From Candidatus Anstonella stagnisolia (lineage in GTDB: Archaea; Micrarchaeota; Micrarchaeia; Anstonellales; Anstonellaceae), in the NCBI GenBank assembly GCA_902384585.1, contig CABMCJ010000004.1, positions 696,086-760,085 on the forward strand: 64,000 nt of DNA, read 5' to 3'. Below are positions 42,480 through 50,322 of this stretch, piece after piece. A program made the translations under genes and the position numbers. The notes below the pieces were generated by a model. That model made no database searches and was not told where the DNA came from. It worked only from the letters and a program-made list of their open reading frames with translations. How positions within the stretch are numbered: the stretch's first letter is position 1; every line of letters begins with the position of its first letter.

Positions 42480-43649
42480 ATGGTACCGCAAAACTTTTCG
42501 CCGCAAAACATGCGGGTTTTTTCCATAGTGCCCCTTGGAAGGTCAAGCTCGTTTTTTTTCCAGGGGCTTTTTGGGCGGCACCCGCAAGTTGCAACAATGC
42601 CGTGCATAGAGTATGCACAGGAGCCGCCAAAGGCAAAGGGCGCGCAGGAAATCGCGCATGCGGAATTTGAAGGGTGCATAAACTACTTGTTTGACCGCCA
42701 GTGCAGGGTGCCGGCAAAATTTGGGGTGGATGAGGCGGAATTCGTTTCGCACTTTTGCGAATACATCGGGGAATTTGGCATGTGCAGGAAAAATGTTTTC
42801 CTTGCAAGGCATTATGCGTTTGCAAAAGCAACAGGGCAGGACGTTTCAAAAATAAAATGGGTGGCGTTTGCGGCGCACGACATAAGCAGGCTTAAGGGTT
42901 TGTTTTGCGACTTTCCAAACCAGAAAACAATTGCTCTTGCAAGGGACCCTCGCGCGCACTATTATTCGTGCAAAAAGAAATGGCCTGGCACAAGCTGGCT
43001 GCTTTACATGCTGCAGCCGCAGCTCACTCTTTATTGCGTGGAGGGGATAAGGGCGAAAAACGTGCTTTTTGTGCGCCATGAGGACTTGCACTGCAAGTAT
43101 GAAGAAACAATTGGGGAAGTGTGCAGCTTCCTTGGGATTGCGCAGGATGCATCCATGCAGGAAAGCTATTTTTATTCCGCGCCTTACACCGGCAGCTTTT
43201 CATGGGGCTCGTCAAGTGGCAAAAGCGGCGCAACGCCAAGCCCGAAATTCGTAAGCGACGAATGGAAAAGCGGGCTTTGCGAAAACGAGATTTTCCTTGT
43301 GGAAGCCCTCAATAAGGGGATTGCTACAAGGTTTGGGTATGAGAAATCCCAAGCGCGCCTGAAGATTGGGGTGCCCCGGCTTGACTTGGTTGGGAAGCTG
43401 CGAGGCATTTCGCGCAAGGCAGTGGAGCAAAGCAAAAGCAGCAGCAGGATGTTTTCAAAAATACGCGCTGCTTTCGGGCGCGTGCCCATTGTGGGGAAGG
43501 GAATTGGGGAGGCGATTGTGCTTGGGATTAGCGCGCTTGTTGCGCTCCTTGGGGACTGGACAACGCTTGCGGACTATGTGCTGCGCTCAATCAGGTTTAG
43601 GCATTTCATTGGAAAGCAGGGGAGATTGGAAGCGGGGGGCGATTTATAA
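42480..43649 (+). CDS. Sulfotransferase-fold protein, candidate phosphoramidate transferase
   Basis: A 389-residue protein. FSIVPLGRSSSFFFQGLFGR matches the 5'-phosphosulfate-binding loop of sulfotransferases. TIALARDPRAHYYSCKKK matches the 3'-phosphate-binding segment (RDPR...S). HEDLHCKYEETIGEVCSFLG follows the usual C-terminal pattern. True sulfotransferases use PAPS, a 3'-phospho-nucleotide 5'-donor. In this operon the donor may instead be a 3'-phospho-CDP-amidate, so this fold would suit phosphoramidate transfer. The final 60 residues form a hydrophobic, membrane-proximal segment (GEAIVLGISALVALLGDWTT). It starts at the ATG at 42480 after AGGAAGG. Confidence 0.7.
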   Translation: MVPQNFSPQNMRVFSIVPLGRSSSFFFQGLFGRHPQVATMPCIEYAQEPPKAKGAQEIAHAEFEGCINYLFDRQCRVPAKFGVDEAEFVSHFCEYIGEFGMCRKNVFLARHYAFAKATGQDVSKIKWVAFAAHDISRLKGLFCDFPNQKTIALARDPRAHYYSCKKKWPGTSWLLYMLQPQLTLYCVEGIRAKNVLFVRHEDLHCKYEETIGEVCSFLGIAQDASMQESYFYSAPYTGSFSWGSSSGKSGATPSPKFVSDEWKSGLCENEIFLVEALNKGIATRFGYEKSQARLKIGVPRLDLVGKLRGISRKAVEQSKSSSRMFSKIRAAFGRVPIVGKGIGEAIVLGISALVALLGDWTTLADYVLRSIRFRHFIGKQGRLEAGGDL

Positions 43650-44752
43650 TGCAGGTGAATGGAAAAAGGAAACACGATGTATGCGTATTCTGCCCGGTTG
43701 GGGAGCTGAAATTCGTGGCCCCGTTTTTGGAAGCCCTGGAAAAACAGTCTTTTAGGGAATTTGACCTGCTTTTTGTGTATAGGAAGGGGCTTGCGCCCGC
43801 AAATGCAAAGGGGTTCAACGCGCTCTGGGTGCAGGAAGGTGGGGACTATGGGACTGCGGGTGCGTTTTATCTTGGGCAATCGTTTGCGTATGAGCTTGGA
43901 TATGAATTTGTTGTGCTTGCGGACATTGATGCGGTAGTGGAATCGCAGGAGCTTATTGGGAAGCTCGTGCAGGCTGCAAAGCAGGACGGGAAAGTGCACA
44001 TGCCAGTCATACTTGAGCCAAACCGCAAGGTGGGCGGGGAAAACCCAAACGGGTTCGGGTGCATACCAAGGGGAGTTTTTGAAAAGGTCGGGTTTTCGAA
44101 CCCGTTTTTTTATCGGGGAGGGGAAGACTGGGACTTTGTGAGGAGGCTGCGGAAAGCTGGGCTTTATGTGCCGGAAAAAAACCTTGTTGTGATACACCCT
44201 GCAAGCGGGGTTGGGATTTTCCTTGATGCGCAAAACAGCGCCAAGTATGCAACGTACTATGCCAATGGGCTAAAGTCGTACGCATGGGCGCCGGACGCAA
44301 AGGGAACCCTCAGGTATTGCAGGGAATTCTGCAAGCTGGCATTTTTTGGCTGCGCGTTCTGGAACAGCCAGATGCTGCTTGCCGCGCTAAGCTGGTGGAG
44401 CTTTGCGCGCAGGAGATATTCGCAGGCGGGCGTGCCGTTTTCCCTTGTGCAGGAAAGCCATGAGGGCAAGCCGGGAAAGAAAAAGGATTATGTGATATTC
44501 GCAGAACTTGTGCTGCGTGGAAGGTCGGAAACTGCAAACAATGCGATTGTTGCAGATGTACGTGGGCGTGCAATGCTTGCTGCGGGAGCGCTTGTTGGAG
44601 CGCTGCTTGTTCCGGTTTTTATACTTGCGGCGGGCGCAACCCTGCTGCTTTGGCAGGCTGAAAAAAGAAAAGCGGTTGGAGTTGCCTCTGTTGGAAACAT
44701 CGGGCAGGCAAGAATGCTCATGGATGAGTTCGCGGCAAATGGCAGGCTCTGA
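43649..44752 (+). CDS. GT2-like glycosyltransferase with C-terminal membrane helix
   Basis: A 367-residue GT-A enzyme. HDVCVFCPVGELKFVAPFLE is the opening strand. GQSFAYELGYEFVVLADIDA carries the metal-site AD-x-DA, and PFFYRGGEDWDFVRRLRKAG the GED motif. A hydrophobic helix near the end (LVGALLVPVFILAAGATLLL) anchors it. It overlaps the sulfotransferase-like gene by one base (TAATG), so it belongs to the same operon and may build the glycan that receives the modification. It is paralogous to the enzymes at 25211 and 47416. Confidence 0.8.
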   Translation: MQVNGKRKHDVCVFCPVGELKFVAPFLEALEKQSFREFDLLFVYRKGLAPANAKGFNALWVQEGGDYGTAGAFYLGQSFAYELGYEFVVLADIDAVVESQELIGKLVQAAKQDGKVHMPVILEPNRKVGGENPNGFGCIPRGVFEKVGFSNPFFYRGGEDWDFVRRLRKAGLYVPEKNLVVIHPASGVGIFLDAQNSAKYATYYANGLKSYAWAPDAKGTLRYCREFCKLAFFGCAFWNSQMLLAALSWWSFARRRYSQAGVPFSLVQESHEGKPGKKKDYVIFAELVLRGRSETANNAIVADVRGRAMLAAGALVGALLVPVFILAAGATLLLWQAEKRKAVGVASVGNIGQARMLMDEFAANGRL

Positions 44753-44769
44753 CGCCCACCCTCTAACTA

Positions 44770-44780
44770 TTTATATTTTC
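44770..44780 (+). promoter_or_regulatory. Possible TATA box before the acetyltransferase-aminotransferase pair
   Basis: TTTATATTTTC lies about 40-45 bp upstream of the GTG at 44818, in the 65-bp gap after the glycosyltransferase gene. It would permit separate transcription of the two genes downstream. Confidence 0.45.
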
Positions 44781-44817
44781 AGATGGAATTTAAGCCTGCA
44801 GCGGGTTGGTGGGAATA

Positions 44818-45396
44818 GTGGACAACATATTTTTTGACATGAAGGAAATCGGGGCAATAGGGAAAGGGGCGATAGTGGGCAGGACCGTGAGGATGAGAAG
44901 GCCTGCGCTAGTATCAATCGGCAGGAACAGCATAATAGACGATTTTGCATACATTTCATGCCAGCTTAAGATGGGGGACTTCAGCCACGTGGGGGCAGGG
45001 TGCCACATGATTGGCGGGCCTGCTGCAAAAGTGAGCATAGGGAACTTTGTGAACATCGCGCCGAGCGCGAACATTGTCGCCGGGCAAAACGATTATAGGG
45101 GCGGCGGGCTTGTGGGTCCCACAATACCCGAAGGGTATGGGGACCACTCGGACGTGCGTGAAATCGGAATAGGCAACCACGTGCTTTTTGGGTGCAACGT
45201 TGTTGTGCTGCCGGGAGTAAAATTGCCAGAAGGCGTTTCAGTCGGGGCGTTTTCGCTTCTCAAGAGCAACATTGAATACAAGCCGTGGACCCTTTATGCA
45301 GGCATACCTGCAAAGGAAATCGGCAAGCGGGATGGCAGCCTTATGAAAGAGCAGGAAGAAAAACTCATGAAAGCCGTGCGGGAGGGATTGCTGTGA
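44818..45396 (+). CDS. Hexapeptide-repeat (left-handed beta-helix) acetyltransferase
   Basis: A 192-residue acyltransferase. Hexapeptide turns run through the protein (GKGAIVGRTVRM, SIGRNSIIDDFAYI, KVSIGNFVNIAPSANIVAG). The C-terminal block REIGIGNHVLFGCNVVVLPG, then VSVGAFSLLKSNI and YAGIPAKEIGKRD, is typical of sugar O- and N-acetyltransferases. The likely start is the GTG at 44818 after GGTGGG; a TTG at 44806 is in frame. Its stop overlaps the aminotransferase start (GTGA). With that partner, N-acetylation of an amino sugar is a reasonable inference. Confidence 0.82.
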   Translation: MDNIFFDMKEIGAIGKGAIVGRTVRMRRPALVSIGRNSIIDDFAYISCQLKMGDFSHVGAGCHMIGGPAAKVSIGNFVNIAPSANIVAGQNDYRGGGLVGPTIPEGYGDHSDVREIGIGNHVLFGCNVVVLPGVKLPEGVSVGAFSLLKSNIEYKPWTLYAGIPAKEIGKRDGSLMKEQEEKLMKAVREGLL

Positions 45397-46487
45397 ATTT
45401 CATAAACCAGATAGAGCCGGTATACGGCGAAGAGGAAAAAAAGGCTGTTGCAAAGTACATGGACTCCGGCGGCTGGCTTACCGAGTTCAAGCACACGCGC
45501 GAGCTGGAGGGCAACATTGCGCAATTCGTTGGCGCAAAGCACTGCTCTGTAGTCACAAATGGCACTGCGGCGCTCATGCTTGCATATGCTGCAATAGGCC
45601 TCAAGCCAAATGACGAGGTGCTTGTGCCGGATTATACTTTTGTTGCGACCGCAAGCACCATTGGGATTTTTGGCGCAAAGCCGGTTTTTGTTGACATAGA
45701 AAAGCAAAGCCTGTGCATGGACTTTGAAAAAACAATGCAGGCGGTTACGCCAAAAACAAAGGCGGTCGTGCTCGTGGACATAAACGCGCGCTATCCGCAA
45801 AAAATCCGCGAATTCGCGCAATTCTGCAAGGAAAGGGGCATCTGGCTCATTGAGGACTCTGCGCAGGCGCTTGGGTCGAACGCATTTGGAAAGCCGCTTG
45901 GGACGTGGGGCGACATCGGGTGCTATTCTTTTTCAACGCCGAAAATAATTTCAACTGGGCAGGGCGGCGCAATTGTCACAAACAGCAGCGAGCTTTACGA
46001 CAAGATGAAAAGGATACGCAACTTCGGGCGCGAAAGCGGGGATGCTGACCATTTTGTGCTGCAGGGCTGGAATTTCAAGACAACTGACATACAGTCCGTA
46101 ATCGGGATTGAGCAGATGAAAAAGCTGCCCTGGAGGGTGGCGCGCAAAAAGGAAATGGGGAAGATGTACTGGGAGCTGCTGGGCGGCATTGGGCAGCTTG
46201 AGCTCACGCCAACTGACTTTGGGCAGACAGCGCTTTGCTCTTATGATGTGCTTTTGAAGGATGCAGGGAAGAAAAAGCAGCTTGCAGAATTCCTCACGAA
46301 AAACTCCATTGGAAGCAGGCCGTTTTACCCGCCGTTGCACTCCGAGCCCGCATTCGGGCTGGACGTGCGCATGCCAATTTCTCAGGAGGTATCCGAACGG
46401 GGGCTTTGGCTGCCCTCGGCAAGCAACCTCACGGACGAGCAGGTAAAATACGTGTGCTCAAAAGTAAAGGAATTCTTCAGCAATTAG
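45393..46487 (+). CDS. DegT/DnrJ/EryC1-family sugar aminotransferase
   Basis: A 364-residue PLP enzyme. NFINQIEPVYGEEEKKAV is the start; GGWLTEFKHTRELEGNIAQF and VVTNGTAALMLAYAAIGL bind cofactor phosphate. LIEDSAQALGSNAFGKPLG provides the PLP-pyridine Asp, and YSFSTPKIISTGQGGAIVTN the Schiff-base Lys. It transfers an amino group to a keto-sugar nucleotide. The start is the GTG at 45393, preceded by GGGAGGG, overlapping the acetyltransferase stop. Which keto sugar it uses is unknown. Confidence 0.9.
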   Translation: MNFINQIEPVYGEEEKKAVAKYMDSGGWLTEFKHTRELEGNIAQFVGAKHCSVVTNGTAALMLAYAAIGLKPNDEVLVPDYTFVATASTIGIFGAKPVFVDIEKQSLCMDFEKTMQAVTPKTKAVVLVDINARYPQKIREFAQFCKERGIWLIEDSAQALGSNAFGKPLGTWGDIGCYSFSTPKIISTGQGGAIVTNSSELYDKMKRIRNFGRESGDADHFVLQGWNFKTTDIQSVIGIEQMKKLPWRVARKKEMGKMYWELLGGIGQLELTPTDFGQTALCSYDVLLKDAGKKKQLAEFLTKNSIGSRPFYPPLHSEPAFGLDVRMPISQEVSERGLWLPSASNLTDEQVKYVCSKVKEFFSN

Positions 46488-46494
46488 GTTGCGT

Positions 46495-47406
46495 TCAATC
46501 GCAGCAGAAAACCTCTTCTGCCCGCCTGAGAAGCCTGCAAGAGTAATCAGGGCGTATTGAATGCAGGGTTTGCGGCAGCTCCACTTTGTCGTTTGGCTTG
46601 TGGTAGGCTGAAAAGGAAAGCGCGGGCTTGTGCGTGGAAAGGGTGGTTTTGCCCCCGAGCATTGCCTCCTTCTCGTACCCTTCTATGTCCATTTTTATGA
46701 AATCTATTTTTATGCCCTGCTCTTTTGCAAAATCGTCTATTGTTGTGATTGTGATTTTCTGCCTCTTAAGCGAGCCTGAGTGCGGGTGGGTTAGCACAAG
46801 GGACGCTGAGGGGTCCCCGCTTCCACTGTATTCTATTTCCGTTTCAAGCTTTTTGTCCCCTATTGCCATTGGGACTGGGACTATGCACTCGGCAACGCCA
46901 TTTGCAAGCGCATTCTTGCGGATGCACTCTATGTTTTCAAGTATGGGCTCAAACGCATACACTTTCTTTGCGCCAAGCTTTGCTGCGAATATTGAGAACA
47001 CGCCGGTATTTGCGCCCGCATCCAGGACTGTTTTGCCTTTCATGTTCCACTCGGAAATGTCGTACTGGTTGTCTATTATGACGTTGCACACCTGCAAGTC
47101 GTCGAAGCCGAAAACCATTGTGCTTTCGCCTTCGCCAATGCCGGCTACTATTTCAAAGCGGTCGTATTCGATGCCAAAAAGGCTGCAAAACATTGCGTGC
47201 TTTAGGGAATACACTGCTGAGTAGTCTTTTTTTGCAAAGGCGGCGGCAACGCGCGCATAGAGAATGGCTGCTTTTGGGTTGAGCGCGAGGCGCGGAAGAA
47301 GCGAAAGCGTATTCTGGGTTATGCGGCCGAAAAGCAGTTTTATATCTGCTTTTGAAAGCAGGCGGCGCGAATTGTTTTTTCCAAGCAGGCTCATGCGTAT
47401 TTCCAT
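46495..47406 (-). CDS. FkbM-family methyltransferase (paralogue)
   Basis: A 303-residue SAM-dependent methyltransferase. VLDAGANTGVFSIFAAKLGA is motif I, KVYAFEPILENIECIRKNAL the acidic loop, and IDFIKMDIEGYEKEAMLGGK the FkbM motif. The C-terminus (HSIRPDYSCRLLRRAEEVFC) parallels that of the gene at 28652, so they are paralogues. It probably O-methylates a sugar of the glycan. It follows the GT2 gene at 47416 by 9 bp on the same strand. Confidence 0.88.
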   Translation of the reverse strand: MEIRMSLLGKNNSRRLLSKADIKLLFGRITQNTLSLLPRLALNPKAAILYARVAAAFAKKDYSAVYSLKHAMFCSLFGIEYDRFEIVAGIGEGESTMVFGFDDLQVCNVIIDNQYDISEWNMKGKTVLDAGANTGVFSIFAAKLGAKKVYAFEPILENIECIRKNALANGVAECIVPVPMAIGDKKLETEIEYSGSGDPSASLVLTHPHSGSLKRQKITITTIDDFAKEQGIKIDFIKMDIEGYEKEAMLGGKTTLSTHKPALSFSAYHKPNDKVELPQTLHSIRPDYSCRLLRRAEEVFCCD

Positions 47407-47415
47407 AGGTGCACC

Positions 47416-48555
47416 TTAGTTGCGCAAAAGCGCGGCATAGGATTGTGCTGCTGCCTGCGCGTTTTGAGGGGTTATCGGGAAGGCAAGTTTTGAGGCTTTT
47501 TGCTTTTGGGCTGCAAGGGAATATAGTGCCTGCACAAAGCGGACGGGCACAAACAGGATTGCCTTTGCAAGCAGGAGAGCGAAGCGCGGGCGCGAAACCG
47601 CAAGCCTTATTTCGCTGCCCCCTGCTGCCGCCTTTTTGGAAAGCAGCAGCGCAAAAAGCGAAAGGAAAGTTGAAAGCGCGCCTGCATTGCCTGATTTTTT
47701 CAGCAGGAAAACCTGCTGTTCGTTGTCTGCAACTGCGTATGCGCTTAGGTCAAAGGGATTTGAAAGAAGGCGCAAAAGCTGCGCCTGCAAGAAAACGTCC
47801 GCAAAAAACGCATAGTAGCAGTGCCATGCAACGTAGCGGAAATAAAAGGAAGGGGAATATGAGGAGCAGAAAAGGTAGCCTTTCATGAGGCCTGCAATGT
47901 ATGGGAAATATTTCTTCCTGTTTGCGAATTTGGGGTATATGCCCATGCCTGTTTTCTCGTGCGTCACAAAGCCTCCCTGGAAAACCACGAGCTTTTTTGC
48001 GTGCTGAAGCCTTTGGCGGAACTCAAAGTCCTCAGCTCCCTTGTTAGTGTAGGGCATTTCAAAGCCCACTGACTCAAAAATGCTGCGCGGGAAAAAGCCC
48101 CATTGGTTCACTACCGCGTAGTTTGGGTCAGCACGGGCCTCCTGCGGGGCTTTTGAGAACGGGACCGCAGCCATTCCCCCCGACGCGATTTTCACGCACG
48201 AATCAAAAGTTGCGCGGCTATCAAGCATTGCATCAAGGTCCGCCACAACGAGCACTTCGTAACCGAGCTCGTATGCGAGCATCTGGCCTGCAAAAAAGCA
48301 GCCTGAGGAGCCAAGCGGCATGCGTTCAAATGCGTGCACTGCAGCAAGCCCGCTCACGGGCTGCAAGCCTGCGCGGTATATGAAAATGAAATCCGCATCC
48401 TTGTCAAGCCCAAGGGACTTCACCTGCGAGAGAAATAGGGGGAACTGTGACATGTCCCCTATGGGGCTGAAAATCGCGATTTTCTTTTGCGCGCCCTGCC
48501 TTTGGTCGCGCACGTTTTCCAGCAGGCAGTCTATCGCGGGTTTTAGTGAGGACAT
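47416..48555 (-). CDS. GT2-like glycosyltransferase
   Basis: A 379-residue GT-A enzyme. KKIAIFSPIGDMSQFPLFLS is the opening strand, GQMLAYELGYEVLVVADLDA the metal site, and MPYTNKGAEDFEFRQRLQHA the GAED motif. A C-terminal hydrophobic stretch (SRPRFALLLAKAILFVPVRF) probably associates with the membrane. It matches the layout of the enzyme at 43649. I start it at the ATG at 48555, 4 bp after the SDR gene's stop; a longer frame overlaps that gene. Confidence 0.8.
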   Translation of the reverse strand: MSSLKPAIDCLLENVRDQRQGAQKKIAIFSPIGDMSQFPLFLSQVKSLGLDKDADFIFIYRAGLQPVSGLAAVHAFERMPLGSSGCFFAGQMLAYELGYEVLVVADLDAMLDSRATFDSCVKIASGGMAAVPFSKAPQEARADPNYAVVNQWGFFPRSIFESVGFEMPYTNKGAEDFEFRQRLQHAKKLVVFQGGFVTHEKTGMGIYPKFANRKKYFPYIAGLMKGYLFCSSYSPSFYFRYVAWHCYYAFFADVFLQAQLLRLLSNPFDLSAYAVADNEQQVFLLKKSGNAGALSTFLSLFALLLSKKAAAGGSEIRLAVSRPRFALLLAKAILFVPVRFVQALYSLAAQKQKASKLAFPITPQNAQAAAQSYAALLRN

Positions 48556-48559
48556 AGTT

Positions 48560-49342
48560 TCACTGTCCGGAACTGTTTTTCCAGCCCTGTATGAACTTTT
48601 CCAGAGTTTCGCGCGTGGTTGGAACGCGCATCTTGGATTCAAGCTTTGCGCAGCTCACGTTGAAATGGACTTCCTTGCCTGCTGTTTGGGAAAGCTTTGC
48701 ATCGCACATTCGCGCAAGCTCGGACAGGCGCATGCTGCCCTTGCCCACCACGTTGTAAACGTCGTTCCAGCAGCCCCGCTCCGCAAGGGATTTTGCAATT
48801 GATGCCACGTCAAGCGTGTTCAGGTATTGGTAGGACGAATCCTGGGAAACAAAAAGCCGCGAGGAACTCAGTATGTCAAATGCCGGCCCCTTTTTCATGT
48901 TCTTGCCTACAAGCCCTGCAAGGCGCAAAATCAGCCAGCTCTTTGCGTATTTTTTCACTGCGAGCTCGCTTAAGTGCTTGCTGAAGCCGTAATTTGAAAG
49001 CGAGAGGGAGTTTATGGGCGTGTCCTCAAGGGTATTCTGCTGCTGCGAGGCATCCCCGTATACCTCGACCGTTGAGATGTGGATGTAGTGCTCAAAGGAA
49101 AAATCCTGCAGGAAATTCGCAGTTGAACACACGTTCATTTCAAAGTCAAGGAAGGGCGTTTTTTCAGCCAAAGGCTTGCTGGAATTGCCGTTTGCGTTTA
49201 TGAGGAGATGGAACCTGCCGCCCTTAAGCTGTTCGTAATTTTCCTTTTCTATCCCGAGAACCTCGTACTTTTTGTCGGACGAGAAAAGCTCGTAAAAAGC
49301 AGAGCCTACAAAGCCCTTGTGGCCTATTATGCCTACTTTCAA
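48560..49342 (-). CDS. NAD-dependent sugar epimerase/reductase (SDR)
   Basis: A short SDR of about 260 residues. KVGIIGHKGFVGSAFYELF is the nucleotide motif, HYIHISTVEVYGDASQQQ the Thr/Ser region, and NYGFSKHLSELAVKKY the Tyr-x3-Lys pair. The start I favour is the TTG at 49342, about 10 bp after GTGAGG and just before the Rossmann strand. An ATG at 49420 is in frame but would run through an 18-bp tandem repeat and the end of the upstream gene, adding REALSG repeats. Together with two other SDRs and the heptose genes, a role in modifying GDP-heptose is plausible. Confidence 0.75.
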   Translation of the reverse strand: MKVGIIGHKGFVGSAFYELFSSDKKYEVLGIEKENYEQLKGGRFHLLINANGNSSKPLAEKTPFLDFEMNVCSTANFLQDFSFEHYIHISTVEVYGDASQQQNTLEDTPINSLSLSNYGFSKHLSELAVKKYAKSWLILRLAGLVGKNMKKGPAFDILSSSRLFVSQDSSYQYLNTLDVASIAKSLAERGCWNDVYNVVGKGSMRLSELARMCDAKLSQTAGKEVHFNVSCAKLESKMRVPTTRETLEKFIQGWKNSSGQ

Positions 49343-49349
49343 AATTCCC

Positions 49350-49396
49350 AAAGCCTCACGCCCGCTCAAAGCCTCACGCCCGCTCAAAGCCTCACG
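49350..49396. repeat. 18-bp tandem repeat at a gene junction, about 2.6 copies
   Basis: The unit AAAGCCTCACGCCCGCTC (plus strand) occurs twice in full and once in part. Read on the minus strand each copy carries GTGAGGCTTTGA. The copy at the end of the Fcl-like gene supplies its last codons and TGA stop; the last copy supplies a GTGAGG ahead of the likely TTG start of the next gene. It looks like a local duplication of the gene end. Confidence 0.85.
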
Positions 49397-50313
49397 TCCT
49401 TTATATTTTGCAGAAACCATGCGTACGTTTTCTTCAGCCCATCCTTAAGCGTGACCTTGGGCTCAAAGCCAAGCACGCTTTTCATGCGCGACACGTCGAA
49501 TATTTTCACTGGGTGCCCGTCGGGCTTTGTGCGGTCCCATATTATTTCGCCTTCGTAGCCCACTGTGTCGCGCACAAGCTCAGTGAGCTCCTTTATGGAA
49601 ACGCCAACGCCGCAGGAAACGTTTATGGGAGCCTCCTCGTGGTGCTTCCCAAGCGCCACTACGAGTGAATCCGCAACGTCCTCCACGTAAATAAAGTCGC
49701 GCACTGGCGAGCCGCTGCCCCATACTGTTATGGACTTTTCGCCTTTTTCCTTTGCAAAATGGAAGCGGCGCAGCTGCCCTGGGATGACGTGTGAATTCCT
49801 GTCCGAAAAATTGTCCCACGGGCCGTATGCGTTCCCTGGGATGAGGGAAACCCAGTCAAGCCCGTACTGGCGCCGATAAGCGACAACCTGAAGGTGGTTT
49901 GTTGCCTTTGCGATTGAATAGAACATTGCGTTTGGGTCAGGGATGCCCTTGAAAAGCTCCTCTTCCTTTATGGGGTTGGGGGCGGAACTTGAATATGCGC
50001 AGCCGCAAAAAGTGTACAGCAGGCGCTTCACGCCGGCTTTCCTTGCTTCCTCAAGGAAATACGTGTTCATTGCGAGGTTGTTGTAAATGAAATCCGCAGG
50101 ATAGGTCTTGTTTGCAAGTATGCCGCCGACTTTTGCAGCCAGGTGGAACACTGCATCAGGGGAATGCTCCTTGAAGAGCTTGCGCACCTGCGACTGCTCA
50201 AGAAGGTCGTAGTCGGAGCTGTGCAGGGCTTCCACTTCGTGCCCTTCGGACTTGAGCCTTGGGACAAGGCTCTTTCCTATGAAGCCGGTTGCGCCTGTAA
50301 CGAGTATTTTCAT
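49384..50313 (-). CDS. GDP-L-fucose synthase-like SDR (Fcl/WcaG family)
   Basis: A 309-residue SDR. KILVTGATGFIGKSLVPRL is the NADP motif. LAAKVGGILANKTYPADFIY, FCGCAYSSSAPNPIKEEEL and MFYSIAKATNHLQVVAYRRQ (Tyr-x3-Lys) match the Fcl family blocks, and SLIPGNAYGPWDNFSDRNSH the substrate block. Fcl enzymes epimerise and reduce GDP-4-keto-6-deoxymannose. In C. jejuni a relative (Cj1428) is the C4 reductase of GDP-heptose. GDP-mannose dehydratase is not seen here and the Cj1427-like gene is adjacent, so heptose is the likelier substrate. GGTG precedes the ATG. Confidence 0.85.
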   Translation of the reverse strand: MKILVTGATGFIGKSLVPRLKSEGHEVEALHSSDYDLLEQSQVRKLFKEHSPDAVFHLAAKVGGILANKTYPADFIYNNLAMNTYFLEEARKAGVKRLLYTFCGCAYSSSAPNPIKEEELFKGIPDPNAMFYSIAKATNHLQVVAYRRQYGLDWVSLIPGNAYGPWDNFSDRNSHVIPGQLRRFHFAKEKGEKSITVWGSGSPVRDFIYVEDVADSLVVALGKHHEEAPINVSCGVGVSIKELTELVRDTVGYEGEIIWDRTKPDGHPVKIFDVSRMKSVLGFEPKVTLKDGLKKTYAWFLQNIKDVRL

Positions 50314-50322
50314 AAAAACACC

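Noticed and set aside
49350-49396. Possible CRISPR repeat
   Set aside because: The copies are directly abutting with no spacers, only about 2.6 units, and lie within coding sequence.
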